12,271 nucleotides of DNA from Entamoeba invadens IP1. Lineage: Eukaryota; Evosea; Mastigamoebida; Endamoebidae. A program made the translations under genes and the position numbers. The stretch covers positions 1,796 to 14,066 of the forward strand of contig NW_004440261.1 in NCBI RefSeq assembly GCF_000330505.1, read 5' to 3'. Below the pieces are notes generated by a model, which worked only from the letters and a program-made list of their open reading frames with translations, ran no database searches and had not been told where the DNA came from. Shown one piece after another: positions 1 through 8,457 of this stretch. Position 1 is the stretch's first letter, and every line of letters begins with the position of its first letter.

Positions 1-1820
1 ACTTGACAATAGGGGACTTCTGAGTAAACCAAAGTTTTGAGGTCCTTTCCAAAGATCGTGTCTTTGATGACCATCCGACTAGTCACAAAGTATATCCCAC
101 CAAACGCAAATGAGAGCGAAAAGATGTCTGTGACCTCTTTCTTTGAGACTAACATGGCTTGGTCGGGTTGAATAAATAACGTGACTTTGATCTCCACAGA
201 CTCTCCTGGTTTAATAACACCTTCAGTAACAGAGACTTTGTAATACACTGGACATATCATTCGTGTGTCCGGGCGTTGCTCAAACTGGAATTTAGTTGGG
301 TAGTTCCCGACATTTTTAATTTCGAGACTTTGGACGTATGTGGATGACAGTTCGACATTCTCGAAAAGGAGTTCCAATCCCTTTACTTCGACTTGTGGTA
401 TTAATTTCTGTTCTATATAATCAGACATTTTCCACAACTTGCATTGAACTTCCTCCAATTTGTCATTAAATAGCTTCGAAGGGTACAATAGAAAGCAGCA
501 TGAGACTGGTTTATGGTCGCTTTGAAGCATTTTGGCGTGTGATGTATAGTTCAGTATTTGGCTTGGGTATGCATTCTGTTTCCTTATAAGTACCCTGTCA
601 CACCATGACGGGACTCTCTCTGCGTTATAGACATCTGAACCAATATCTATTTTAAACGTTGGTTTGAATGTGATTTTAGCCTCATTGAACCCATTAAAGA
701 CGATTTTGTTTAACATAGCAGTATGTAATTGGTCATGTTCAAATAACTCCTCAAACATCCCCTTCTCGACTTTATCTCGAACTTCTTTGTCATCCATTTG
801 AATTCGATAATTCAGATCACCCATCCATATGACATAGTCGTGGTCTCCTATAACTCCCTTCTTATCAAATTTCAAGTCTTTCCATATAGTATTCCAATGC
901 TCATTCCTCTTGCGAAGCTTCTCCGGCTCGATATGTGCAGCCAAGTGGGAGTTAACAAAGCAGAAGCTTGTCTCTAACATATCAAATCGAATTGCTACGC
1001 CACCTTTATTCGCACACTTCATAGTCCCGACAGGCAAACACGCGGTTGAGACGTTCTTCATTAAGTTTGCGATGTCAGGTTTGGCATACATGAATATAAC
1101 GATACCACACATCTGTCGGTGTGTGATGTATTGGTAATTTCCTTTCCTCTTCACCGTCTCAAGTAAATTCTTCCTCCACGCTTCACCTTTAGTCGTCTTC
1201 TTACTTCCTAAAAAAATGTGTTCCTTGTCCATATCTAATTCTTGTGTAGCTACCACTATGATGTCACTCTCAAAATCAATGTCTATCCACTCACTCAAAT
1301 ACTCGGGCTCAAAAACATGTTGGTCGACATTGTAGGTGTGGCATGACACTTTCAGCTCTTTGCTTTCTCGATACTCCGAACTCAACTTCTCTAACATTCG
1401 CCCAATCCACTCGTTCCGATTTTTCAAGTAAATCAAAATCTCTTCATCTGAAACTTGTGTCGAAAAGTCGCCGTATTTCTCGTCCAATTCATCGTTCCGG
1501 GAAATGTAGCCACTGATCGTGTTCTCGCGGACTTCTTCTTCATTAAGTATTTTCTCAGTGAATTCCTCGTCTTGGAAATTCAGTTGTGTGTCTGTCGAAT
1601 CGGCTGCAGTAAGCGCAACATCTTTTGCTTTTGTCTCCGCCTTTTTGTCGATCATTTCGACAAACTCAATAACAGCATTTTCAGCCTCAGGAGTCTCTTG
1701 TTGTGTGGTTTCCGTTGTAGTATAAAGAATATTCACTACAGGGTCCAACATAAAGTCGTTCATTTCGTAAAATCGGTCTATCGTGCAGTCTACACGGTCC
1801 AAGATCTCGGCTTCACTCAT
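1..1820 (-). CDS. OCRL-type inositol polyphosphate 5-phosphatase with ASH domain (partial, 3' end outside window)
   Basis: An open frame runs from ATG at 1820 down to the window edge (606 codons, no stop). It removes the 5-phosphate from phosphoinositides such as PI(4,5)P2, by family knowledge. Residues 1-150 are acidic and unassigned. The catalytic domain spans about 158-445 and holds every hallmark: TYNVD at 162-166, the Mg-binding Glu in TQELD (E194), NKGGV shortly before NSHLAAH (290-296), WMGDLNYRI (332-340), PSWCDR (404-409) and SDHKPV (434-439). It should therefore be active. From about 476 a beta-rich segment, with LELLFENVEL and SLEIKNVGNYP, matches the ASH domain that follows the phosphatase in OCRL/INPP5B. 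In those proteins an inactive RhoGAP domain comes next; that part would lie beyond position 1 and cannot be confirmed. OCRL enzymes act on endosomes, Golgi and phagosomes. An alternative is a 5-phosphatase ending after the ASH domain. No intron is needed in the visible part. Confidence 0.92.
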   Translation of the reverse strand, partial: MSEAEILDRVDCTIDRFYEMNDFMLDPVVNILYTTTETTQQETPEAENAVIEFVEMIDKKAETKAKDVALTAADSTDTQLNFQDEEFTEKILNEEEVRENTISGYISRNDELDEKYGDFSTQVSDEEILIYLKNRNEWIGRMLEKLSSEYRESKELKVSCHTYNVDQHVFEPEYLSEWIDIDFESDIIVVATQELDMDKEHIFLGSKKTTKGEAWRKNLLETVKRKGNYQYITHRQMCGIVIFMYAKPDIANLMKNVSTACLPVGTMKCANKGGVAIRFDMLETSFCFVNSHLAAHIEPEKLRKRNEHWNTIWKDLKFDKKGVIGDHDYVIWMGDLNYRIQMDDKEVRDKVEKGMFEELFEHDQLHTAMLNKIVFNGFNEAKITFKPTFKIDIGSDVYNAERVPSWCDRVLIRKQNAYPSQILNYTSHAKMLQSDHKPVSCCFLLYPSKLFNDKLEEVQCKLWKMSDYIEQKLIPQVEVKGLELLFENVELSSTYVQSLEIKNVGNYPTKFQFEQRPDTRMICPVYYKVSVTEGVIKPGESVEIKVTLFIQPDQAMLVSKKEVTDIFSLSFAFGGIYFVTSRMVIKDTIFGKDLKTLVYSEVPYCQ

Positions 1821-2223
1821 ATCTTTTACAAGTTCTTATTGCTTGTGTATTTGATAGTTATTTGGTTCTATATCTCTATTAGTTATTTATAACAATTTAA
1901 TTATTATGATATAACAATTCTATTGATAGAATACCACTGTTGATTGAATTTTCATTTCTATTACTATTAATTAGTAATTAATTATATAATACATCAACTA
2001 TTTCATAATTATTAATTGTAATAATATACTCTTTAGTTAAATAATAGTATTATACATTAACTATAATATTCTAATAACATTATAGTTACTATTAAATAAC
2101 TCTCTAATTAACACTATAGAGAATTGGTTACCTATCAATTAGAATGAAAATGACTAAAATACAAGCAGAATCCAAATAATCAAATAAATTCAAATTCAAA
2201 TCAGTCCACCACAATCGAATAAA
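1821..2223. other. AT-rich intergenic spacer
   Basis: This gap holds the upstream region of the 5-phosphatase gene and the downstream region of the BspA-like gene, both on the minus strand. I see no credible coding frame. AAGAACTT (1830-1837, read the same on both strands) lies 10 bases upstream of the 5-phosphatase ATG and resembles the Entamoeba GAAC element, but it is very close to the start. Most of the spacer is filled by the inverted-repeat structure described separately. Confidence 0.7.
1917..2145. repeat. Fold-back AT-rich element with imperfect terminal inverted repeats (MITE-like candidate)
   Basis: The ends ATTCTATTGATAGAATACC (1917-1935) and the reverse complement of 2126-2145 (ATTCTAATTGATAGGTAACC) match at about 16 of 20 positions with a one-base gap. 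Inside lies a nested palindrome: TAACTATAAT (2058-2067) is the exact reverse complement of ATTATAGTTA (2079-2088), and the flanks 2036-2049 and 2087-2100 pair at about 12 of 14 positions. Smaller hairpins include ATTACTA/TAGTAAT around 1960-1978 and TCTCTA/TAGAGA around 2101-2122. I see no clear target-site duplication and no coding capacity. AT-rich sequence makes such pairing by chance easier, and the left end is itself self-complementary, so the mobile-element reading is tentative. Confidence 0.35.
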
Positions 2224-3522
2224 TCATTGATACTTTCTAAGAGAGCTCCAATCCATCTTTTCCAAATCCGAAGAGTTAGCGGCTTCAAGTTCTTGGATGA
2301 ATTTCATGTTGTTTAATTTGATTCTATCCTCATTAGCAACTGTCAATGTACAGAAGTTTTCCTTCACTTTGACGTTTTTGATATCTTCAGCAATGTTGAC
2401 CAATTGTGAGCAACACAAGAAGCATGATTCCCCCACATAGGTGACTGTGGATGGTATATTAATTGATTGGAGTTTTGCTGAGAAAGCAAAAGCGGCATTT
2501 CCGATTCTTGTTATTTTCGATGGGAGTTTCAACTCGACAAGTGACTTACAATCAGCAAAGGAATAGTCTGGGATCTCTTTGATATGGTCCGGTAAATTGA
2601 CGTAAGTCAGTTCCAAGCATTCTTCAAATGAATTAAAACCAATAGAAGTTACTATAGAGGGTATATGAATTTCGGGAAGACTCTTACATCCCGTGAAGCA
2701 GAAATTAGAAAGATATGACACCGTTGTTGGGATTTGGACTTCCGTCAACTTTTCGCAATATGCAAAGAGCCCTTGTGGCAACGAGTCGATTCCATTCAAG
2801 ACAACCCTCATGACATTTTTATCTAACGCAAACGCAAGACTGGGAATATACAAATTCGTCTTCGCGCATATGATTTCAGTGATATTTGTACACCGCTTAA
2901 ATGCCATCTGCCCCAACTTCCAAATGTGGTCTGGAATAGTGTACGACTGCAACCCACGTGGTGGCGATGAGTAGAAGCAAGCGTCTCCCATTCGGTGAAT
3001 GTGTTTTGGTATGATAAACCCGAACCGGATATAATCCGCGCCTGAATACACCACATTTGGGCATTCCAAATTCACTTTATAATACAGCCACAGTGATTCA
3101 GTGTATGATACTTCTGGGTAATACACATATTTAACCATCCCAGGTTTCTTTCTGAAACATCGTGGATCCGTGTAGTCCGACAATTCGAAGTAAAAGTATT
3201 GATTCTTGATAAGGGGGAATATCGTAAAATCATCAATTGGGTTGAATTCAGTGTATTCGTTTGTGAAGAGTCTGAACTTCTTGCATGTGAACATGATGTG
3301 AATGAAATCGCGAGCGCTTTTGAGGTAAAACCCAATCTCAAACAAATGGGAAAGTCCCAAATGAGAGGGTGGAAGCTTAACTGATGTTTTAATGAAGAAG
3401 TAATTTGGTTCGGGGGGTTGAGGAAAAGAGGGGAATTTTGGATAAGACGGGTGAATATGGTATTTTCCAAGAATCGTCTCCTCCTTCTTGAGAAGTTCAT
3501 TTCTAATAGCCCTTTGTGACAT
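2224..3522 (-). CDS. BspA-like leucine-rich repeat protein
   Basis: This is a 432-residue protein. The first ATG is at 3522; the GTG just upstream is not a likely eukaryotic start. Residues from about 170 to 376 are nine LRR_5 (Treponema/BspA-type) repeats of about 23 residues, with units such as IPSTVTYVGESCFLCCSQL, each carrying the IPxxVxxIGxxxFxxCxxL pattern. The N-terminal part is Pro-rich (about 26-52). A hydrophobic segment then follows (about 56-95, with SHLFEIGFYLKSARDFIHIM and CKKF), which matches the segment that precedes the repeats in many Entamoeba BspA-like proteins. There is no signal peptide, transmembrane anchor or C-terminal prenylation box (it ends KYQ). In E. histolytica a BspA-like protein has been reported at the plasma membrane, but the role of the family is largely unknown. 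The gene stands alone between spacers. It is full length with no frameshift. Confidence 0.88.
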   Translation of the reverse strand: MSQRAIRNELLKKEETILGKYHIHPSYPKFPSFPQPPEPNYFFIKTSVKLPPSHLGLSHLFEIGFYLKSARDFIHIMFTCKKFRLFTNEYTEFNPIDDFTIFPLIKNQYFYFELSDYTDPRCFRKKPGMVKYVYYPEVSYTESLWLYYKVNLECPNVVYSGADYIRFGFIIPKHIHRMGDACFYSSPPRGLQSYTIPDHIWKLGQMAFKRCTNITEIICAKTNLYIPSLAFALDKNVMRVVLNGIDSLPQGLFAYCEKLTEVQIPTTVSYLSNFCFTGCKSLPEIHIPSIVTSIGFNSFEECLELTYVNLPDHIKEIPDYSFADCKSLVELKLPSKITRIGNAAFAFSAKLQSINIPSTVTYVGESCFLCCSQLVNIAEDIKNVKVKENFCTLTVANEDRIKLNNMKFIQELEAANSSDLEKMDWSSLRKYQ

Positions 3523-4139
3523 CACTTCTATTGTTTTATTTAGTTATCTTTTTATAATAAAACTAACTAAATTAATATTAAAAAGAATCTTGTGGAAATA
3601 ACAATTGTATGAACATGGCTGAAAAGTTCTTTAAGAATATCTAGTTTTTTAATAACTCAAAAAATCATTCATACTAATTAGTGTTACAAAAAATGTTTTT
3701 ATTGAAAAAAATGGAAAGTGAAAAAAATCTTAAACAATTTTCGTCAAACTCGAAGAAAAAAGAATTTCTTTTTACTAAGTTTTTGTATAAATTTATTTTG
3801 TTTGTAAAATTAACATATCCATTTAAATTAACACAATTCTTTTTTATTAATTCAAAAAATAAATTTTAAGTAAATAGAGTAATTACAATTATTAAATAAA
3901 TAATACAAACTAATCAACTAATTATAAAAATACAAAAAAACATTGTTAAATAAAATGGACCACCAAAGTGAAAAAACTTATTTTTTTACAAACCAAAACC
4001 AAAATGAATCCCACAAAAATGGGAGATCTCATTAAAATACTATTATGATTATAATACCGCTAAAATCCCGAAAAAACAAAGAACTTTAAAATGTTTCATT
4101 ATTTGAGAAAAAAGACCAGAAGATCTTTAAAATCAGAGC
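3523..4139. other. Divergent promoter spacer between the BspA-like and alpha-COP genes
   Basis: These 617 bases are very AT-rich with long A and T runs. A Lys/Phe/Asn-rich frame at 3681-3869 starts with GTG, has no recognisable motif and is probably chance. The two flanking genes are transcribed away from this spacer, so both promoters must lie here. Near the alpha-COP gene, AGATCT occurs twice (about 4024 and 4121), the second followed by TTAAAAT. I see no RNA gene. Confidence 0.7.
4077..4092 (+). promoter_or_regulatory. Candidate core promoter of the alpha-COP gene (GAAC plus TTTAAA)
   Basis: AAAGAACTTTAAAATG places a GAAC motif directly against a TTTAAA box, about 50-60 bases before the ATG at 4140. 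Entamoeba core promoters have a GAAC element, a TATA-like box ending in TTTAAA about 30 bases before the start of transcription, and very short leaders. The spacing fits that pattern. It rests on motif matching only. Confidence 0.35.
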
Positions 4140-6527
4140 ATGAGTTTACGAGTCAATCCCTCCTTTGAGACTCGCACAGCCAGAGTAAAGGGAATCAGTT
4201 TTCACCCAACACGTAACTGGGTATTGACATCTTTACACAATGGAAAGGTTCAACTTTGGGACATGCGCACCCGTACCCTCCTTCACGTCTACGAAGGTCA
4301 CAAAGGACCCGTTCGATCTGTGATGTTTCACCCCGACCGACCGATCTTTGTCACTGGTGGTGATGACACGAATATCATAGTCTGGAGTTATACGACTCAT
4401 CGCGAGATCTGTCGATTGACTGGTCACATGGATTATGTCAGAACTGTCCAATTCCACCCAACAGAGCCTTGGATCATATCAGCGTCTGACGACAGAACAA
4501 TTCGTGTGTGGAATTGGATGTCGCGACAGTGTGTATTACTTTTACCGGGTCATGAGCACTACGTTATGTCTGCATACTTCCATCCCAATCCGATGACTCC
4601 ATTGATCGTGTCTGCGTCGTTGGATCAAACCGTTCGTGTGTGGGACATTTCCGGATTGAAAGAAAGAGGCGAAGGCGTAGTCAAGTTTTTGATCGACGGC
4701 CATCAACTCGGCGTCAATTGCGCGGTCTTCCACCCGAAACAGCCGTACATCGCGACAGCGTCCGATGACAAGACCATTCGACTTTGGAAATATAATGAGA
4801 CCAGAATGTGGGAATTGTGTTGCTTACGAGGACACACATCTATAGTGTCTTCTGTCGCCTTCGTTCCAAGTTGTGATGTGTTAGTGTCCAATTCAGAAGA
4901 CAGAACTATTAAGTTGTGGGATATCACTAAAAGAACACTCATCTCATCATACCAGAGAGAACGAGACAGGTTCTGGGTGACAGCAGTTCATCCGAATGGA
5001 TACTCTATTGGATGTGGGCATGACTCGGGGTTGATTGTATTTAAGTTGAGCAACCAAAGAGTCCCAGTCGTGCGTACAGACGACTCATTGTATTACATTT
5101 GCAGAGGTGCTGTGAGGCTCTTTGAGTTTGCTGGAAAGAAAGATGCTGCAATTGTCAATTTGCCGAAGAGACAGACTGCCGGTGTCAACAACCACGCAAG
5201 TGATTTGGTACTTGACGAGACAAGGAAGTATATGTTGGTTGCGTACGCAAAGCAGAACTCACACGACATTTACAACATTTCGTCTTCACGAGAAGCAACT
5301 GCCCTTCCGACAAAGGGTGGATTTGTTGTTGGACTGAAGGGGTGTTACGCTGCTTTCGACAGAGGAACTGCAACTGTTTCAATTAGGAAATACGAAGGAA
5401 GTGTCATCCGGTCGATTACATTGACTGAGAGGCCTGAGAAGATGGTATCTGGTCCATTCCCATCGACCGTAGTTTTTGGGACTCGTGAAGAAGCGATCAT
5501 ATTTGATGTCGAAGAGCAAAAAGTTCTTAAAGTAGTCAAGATGAAAGCGTTGAAGCGAGTCGTTTCTGGTGGAGCGTATGGGGACTATGCTGCGTTGATT
5601 GGGAAGCGACAAGTTGTGATGATTGGAAAGAAGATGGATGTGGTGTGCAAGTGCAATGAAGTAGCTCGAGTGAAGAGTGGGGTATTTGTTGGCGAAACAC
5701 TGTTCTACACCACGTCGAGCCATTTGAAATATTTGCTTCCGAATGGCGAGGGCGGAGTTATCAAGCAACTCGACACCGTCATGTACTTAGCCGATGCAAG
5801 ACCACCAAAGATGTATTTAGTCAATCGTGAAGGACAGTTGAAACTGTTGACCATCAACCCCAACGAGTATTTATTCAAATTGAATGTCTTCTCGCGTGAT
5901 TATACGTCGCTTGCATATATGGTAGAGCAACGTGATGTTATTGGACAGTACGTCGTCGGATATTTGCGCAACAAAGGATTACCAGAAGTCGCTCTACAAT
6001 GTGTGAGAGACCCACAAATTCGAGCGGACTTGGCTCTGAAGTGCTTGGATTTACAAGCCGCGTTTGAGGCGTGCAAGTCACTTGAGTCTCCCCAGATGTG
6101 GAAGTCACTCGGTAACGCCGCGATGATATCTGGACATCAAGAGTTTGCAGACAAAGCGTATCAGAAGACTCAAGATGCCACAAAAGCCGCATATTTGTAT
6201 GTAGCTTGTGGCGCAAAAGAGAAGCTTGACAAAATCACACAAGTCACCGATACATGGAAGGACTTGAACGCAAATTTCACATGTGCTGCACTTGCTGGCA
6301 ATCACTTGCAAATTGTAAAGTGTTTGTTTAATGCGGGGCAAATCCGTATGGCGTATATTGCTGCCGTCAAACACGGGTTGGATGACCTTGCAACCAAAAT
6401 AGCAGAAGAGATCAAGAACAAAAACCAGACGGTCCCCAAGATCCCATCGGACAAGAAAAAGATCCCATTCCCAGAACCCCCAACAAACATTCTTTTAGCT
6501 TCTAAGCCTTGGCCTGTTATGAACTAA
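4140..6527 (+). CDS. Coatomer subunit alpha (alpha-COP), short form without the C-terminal domain
   Basis: This 795-residue COPI coat subunit works in retrieval from Golgi to ER. It has a seven-bladed WD40 propeller (about 1-300), starting SLRVNPSFETRTARVKGISF as in other alpha-COPs. A second, more diverged propeller follows (about 310-585), then the coatomer WD-associated alpha-solenoid (about 590-765, with SLAYMVEQRDVIGQYVVGYL). By position, R15, K17, H33, R59, Y99, D117 and Y141 correspond to residues that bind C-terminal KKXX/KXKXX cargo signals in yeast alpha-COP, so cargo binding should be intact. Human and yeast alpha-COP are about 1,200 residues. This one ends with PWPVMN, just where the acidic linker and the epsilon-COP-binding C-terminal domain would begin. 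The stop is followed by only 65 bases before the tail of a convergent gene, so no further exon fits. ATG at 4140 gives the conserved N-terminus exactly. Confidence 0.96.
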   Translation: MSLRVNPSFETRTARVKGISFHPTRNWVLTSLHNGKVQLWDMRTRTLLHVYEGHKGPVRSVMFHPDRPIFVTGGDDTNIIVWSYTTHREICRLTGHMDYVRTVQFHPTEPWIISASDDRTIRVWNWMSRQCVLLLPGHEHYVMSAYFHPNPMTPLIVSASLDQTVRVWDISGLKERGEGVVKFLIDGHQLGVNCAVFHPKQPYIATASDDKTIRLWKYNETRMWELCCLRGHTSIVSSVAFVPSCDVLVSNSEDRTIKLWDITKRTLISSYQRERDRFWVTAVHPNGYSIGCGHDSGLIVFKLSNQRVPVVRTDDSLYYICRGAVRLFEFAGKKDAAIVNLPKRQTAGVNNHASDLVLDETRKYMLVAYAKQNSHDIYNISSSREATALPTKGGFVVGLKGCYAAFDRGTATVSIRKYEGSVIRSITLTERPEKMVSGPFPSTVVFGTREEAIIFDVEEQKVLKVVKMKALKRVVSGGAYGDYAALIGKRQVVMIGKKMDVVCKCNEVARVKSGVFVGETLFYTTSSHLKYLLPNGEGGVIKQLDTVMYLADARPPKMYLVNREGQLKLLTINPNEYLFKLNVFSRDYTSLAYMVEQRDVIGQYVVGYLRNKGLPEVALQCVRDPQIRADLALKCLDLQAAFEACKSLESPQMWKSLGNAAMISGHQEFADKAYQKTQDATKAAYLYVACGAKEKLDKITQVTDTWKDLNANFTCAALAGNHLQIVKCLFNAGQIRMAYIAAVKHGLDDLATKIAEEIKNKNQTVPKIPSDKKKIPFPEPPTNILLASKPWPVMN

Positions 6528-6592
6528 TTCTTTTGGACGTTTTATTCTGACATTCAAACAACACAGTAGTAATAAACTATTCAATCAAATCA
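6525..6592 (+). terminator. Convergent 3' ends; TAATT polyadenylation-like motif overlapping the alpha-COP stop
   Basis: Only 65 bases separate the alpha-COP stop from the stop of the convergent acidic-protein gene. TAATT (6525-6529) overlaps the TAA stop and is followed by T-rich stretches (CTTTT, GTTTTATT). This resembles the UA(A/U)UU plus U-rich signal described for Entamoeba mRNA 3' ends. The two transcripts may overlap at their ends. Motif-based only. Confidence 0.35.
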
Positions 6593-8416
6593 TCAATCAT
6601 CGTCTGAAGAAGACTCTCGTGGTGAAGACTTCTCTGTTTCCATCTTTTTGTTGTTGTTAGTAACCTCTTCAACATCATCACTCTCAGAATCTTCATTAAG
6701 ATCCTTTTCTAACTCACGTTGTACTAACTCTTTCAGGGAAGACCCTTTATCGGTCTCTTGTGAATCGATCAATTCCACAGTCATTGGATTGGGAGAGATC
6801 TTCTTGCGGTCTCTCAGGCGATTCACAAGTGGTTTGTCGCAATCAATCTCTTCAGACTCGTCGTCCTCTCCATTTGAAACTTCAATTCCGCTGTCTTTAT
6901 CGTCTTCTTGAGACAAGTCTTCATCATTTTCACTTGCTTTGTTGTTCTCTTCTTCTTTACTTTCTTCACTGTCTTCTTCCATTTGAATTACTTCAGCTTT
7001 GTTCTCTTCTTCCATCTTCACACCTTTTGGATTCTTTGTTACATCATCACTCCCACTATCTTGTGTTGTATGAGACTCTTTACTCTTTGTCTCACTTCTC
7101 TCGTGTTCTTCTTCTTCAAAATCATTGGAATCACTATTCTCTTCAATAACAACGACAGGATGGTCTTCTTTCATTTTCTTTGAAGTACTTGTTAAAGGTG
7201 CGGTCACCTCAACCACCTCATCAGACGATTCTTCACTTTCTTTACTTTCTTCAGTACTCGATGGACTTTCACTTTCAACTTTTTTTGTTGCTTTTGGCTT
7301 TTCGACAGTATTTATGTGTTGTGGCATTTCTTTCTTCTTCTTAGATTCTATCTGCTTTGGCATGTTCTCTGCTTTCTGTAATTTCTCTGTTTTATTCATC
7401 GTATAATACTTCTGACTTTCATCGTCGTCGTCACTCATCACATTACTCAAAGATTCATCTTCTTTGAGTAATTCTTCCTCTTCATTCAATGACTCCGACA
7501 TACTCGAACTTTCGTTGGAAAAGCTGATATCGTCGTATGAACTAATATCAAGTCTATACTTCGCATGCGACAAATCGATCATTCTCTTCAAAAATAAGAA
7601 TAAGATCCGGACACTCCCCTCGTTCGACACACTAAATACCTTCAAGTCTCCATACATCTTTTTGTAATACATTTGGTCTTGGTAACATATTGGCACGCGT
7701 GTACCTATTTTAAGTAAATACGAGTGAAGCTTATTAATGAAATTGGCCGTTTTGAAATCAACCGACTTGACCTCTTCAACACACATTTTGACATTTTTGA
7801 GTACATCACTACACTTCACACGTTTCACCTTCTTTTCCATATCCTTCTCCCACATCACTAAAAGGTCTTGAATTCGTTTGATAGTGTCTTCTAAGAAATT
7901 TCGTTGCTTTTCGACCTCTTCAGTACCAGGAATAAGACTGAACACACGGTAATCACTTGTTAAACACGAGTTCTTGTCGAGCATCACAGTAGTTAAACCA
8001 AACTCTTGTGTAACTAACTGATCGACTTTGATTTGGGAAAGCACAGAATCTAACACCCCTCCCAACTCTTTTTCTCTATATGAATTCATCGATTTATAGT
8101 AATTGATTAAGTTATGCAATTTGAGGGTAGTGTTGACTAACATCCATGACAACGATGTAGTCTCCACTATCAGATATCCATTCAACAAGTAAAACGTTCG
8201 CTGACCGTCGGTGCCAAGTGTCAAATTGCCAACTTTGTCTGCCGACCCTGCAGCCCCTTCCTTAGTTTTGAAAAAGAGTTGAATCATCTTCCCTAATACA
8301 GAGACTTTAGCACGAGTTGGGACTCTGTAAATGGATCCAAATCGTTTCATGTAATTAATCACTTCGTGTGAAATTTGGTCTGAAAATCGCGACATCACCT
8401 CCCAGTTATTTGCCAT
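6593..8416 (-). CDS. Unrecognised protein with helical N-terminal half and acidic Ser/Glu/Asp-rich C-terminal half
   Basis: This is a 607-residue protein that I do not recognise. ATG at 8416 is preceded directly by an in-frame TGA, which supports the start. Residues 1-290 look folded: hydrophobic and helical segments (e.g. LGKMIQLFF, FYLLNGYLIVETT), a likely coiled segment around 165-215, and Lys-rich patches. From about 293 to the end the protein is disordered and dominated by Ser, Glu, Asp and Lys, with many SDDD, SEE and EEE runs that look like casein kinase 2 sites. A small basic patch (LRDRKK, about 537-542) could serve nuclear import. Such tails are common in chromatin, nucleolar and histone-binding proteins, but that is only an analogy. 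There is no signal peptide or membrane span. It is convergent with alpha-COP, and its start lies 41 bases after the stop of the small gene upstream. Confidence 0.85.
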   Translation of the reverse strand: MANNWEVMSRFSDQISHEVINYMKRFGSIYRVPTRAKVSVLGKMIQLFFKTKEGAAGSADKVGNLTLGTDGQRTFYLLNGYLIVETTSLSWMLVNTTLKLHNLINYYKSMNSYREKELGGVLDSVLSQIKVDQLVTQEFGLTTVMLDKNSCLTSDYRVFSLIPGTEEVEKQRNFLEDTIKRIQDLLVMWEKDMEKKVKRVKCSDVLKNVKMCVEEVKSVDFKTANFINKLHSYLLKIGTRVPICYQDQMYYKKMYGDLKVFSVSNEGSVRILFLFLKRMIDLSHAKYRLDISSYDDISFSNESSSMSESLNEEEELLKEDESLSNVMSDDDDESQKYYTMNKTEKLQKAENMPKQIESKKKKEMPQHINTVEKPKATKKVESESPSSTEESKESEESSDEVVEVTAPLTSTSKKMKEDHPVVVIEENSDSNDFEEEEHERSETKSKESHTTQDSGSDDVTKNPKGVKMEEENKAEVIQMEEDSEESKEEENNKASENDEDLSQEDDKDSGIEVSNGEDDESEEIDCDKPLVNRLRDRKKISPNPMTVELIDSQETDKGSSLKELVQRELEKDLNEDSESDDVEEVTNNNKKMETEKSSPRESSSDDD

Positions 8417-8457
8417 TCACAATATTGTAGTAGACTTAATGGTTTACAGATACCATT

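Noticed and set aside
1455..1892. 145-codon plus-strand frame over the 5-phosphatase start
   Set aside because: It begins with TTG and is antisense to well-supported coding sequence.
3681..3869. 62-codon Lys/Phe/Asn-rich frame upstream of alpha-COP
   Set aside because: It starts with GTG, is made of A/T homopolymer codons, has no motif and sits where a promoter must be.
6648..7406. Several Ser/Leu/Phe-rich plus-strand frames
   Set aside because: They are antisense shadows of the Glu/Ser/Asp-rich tail of the acidic-protein gene.
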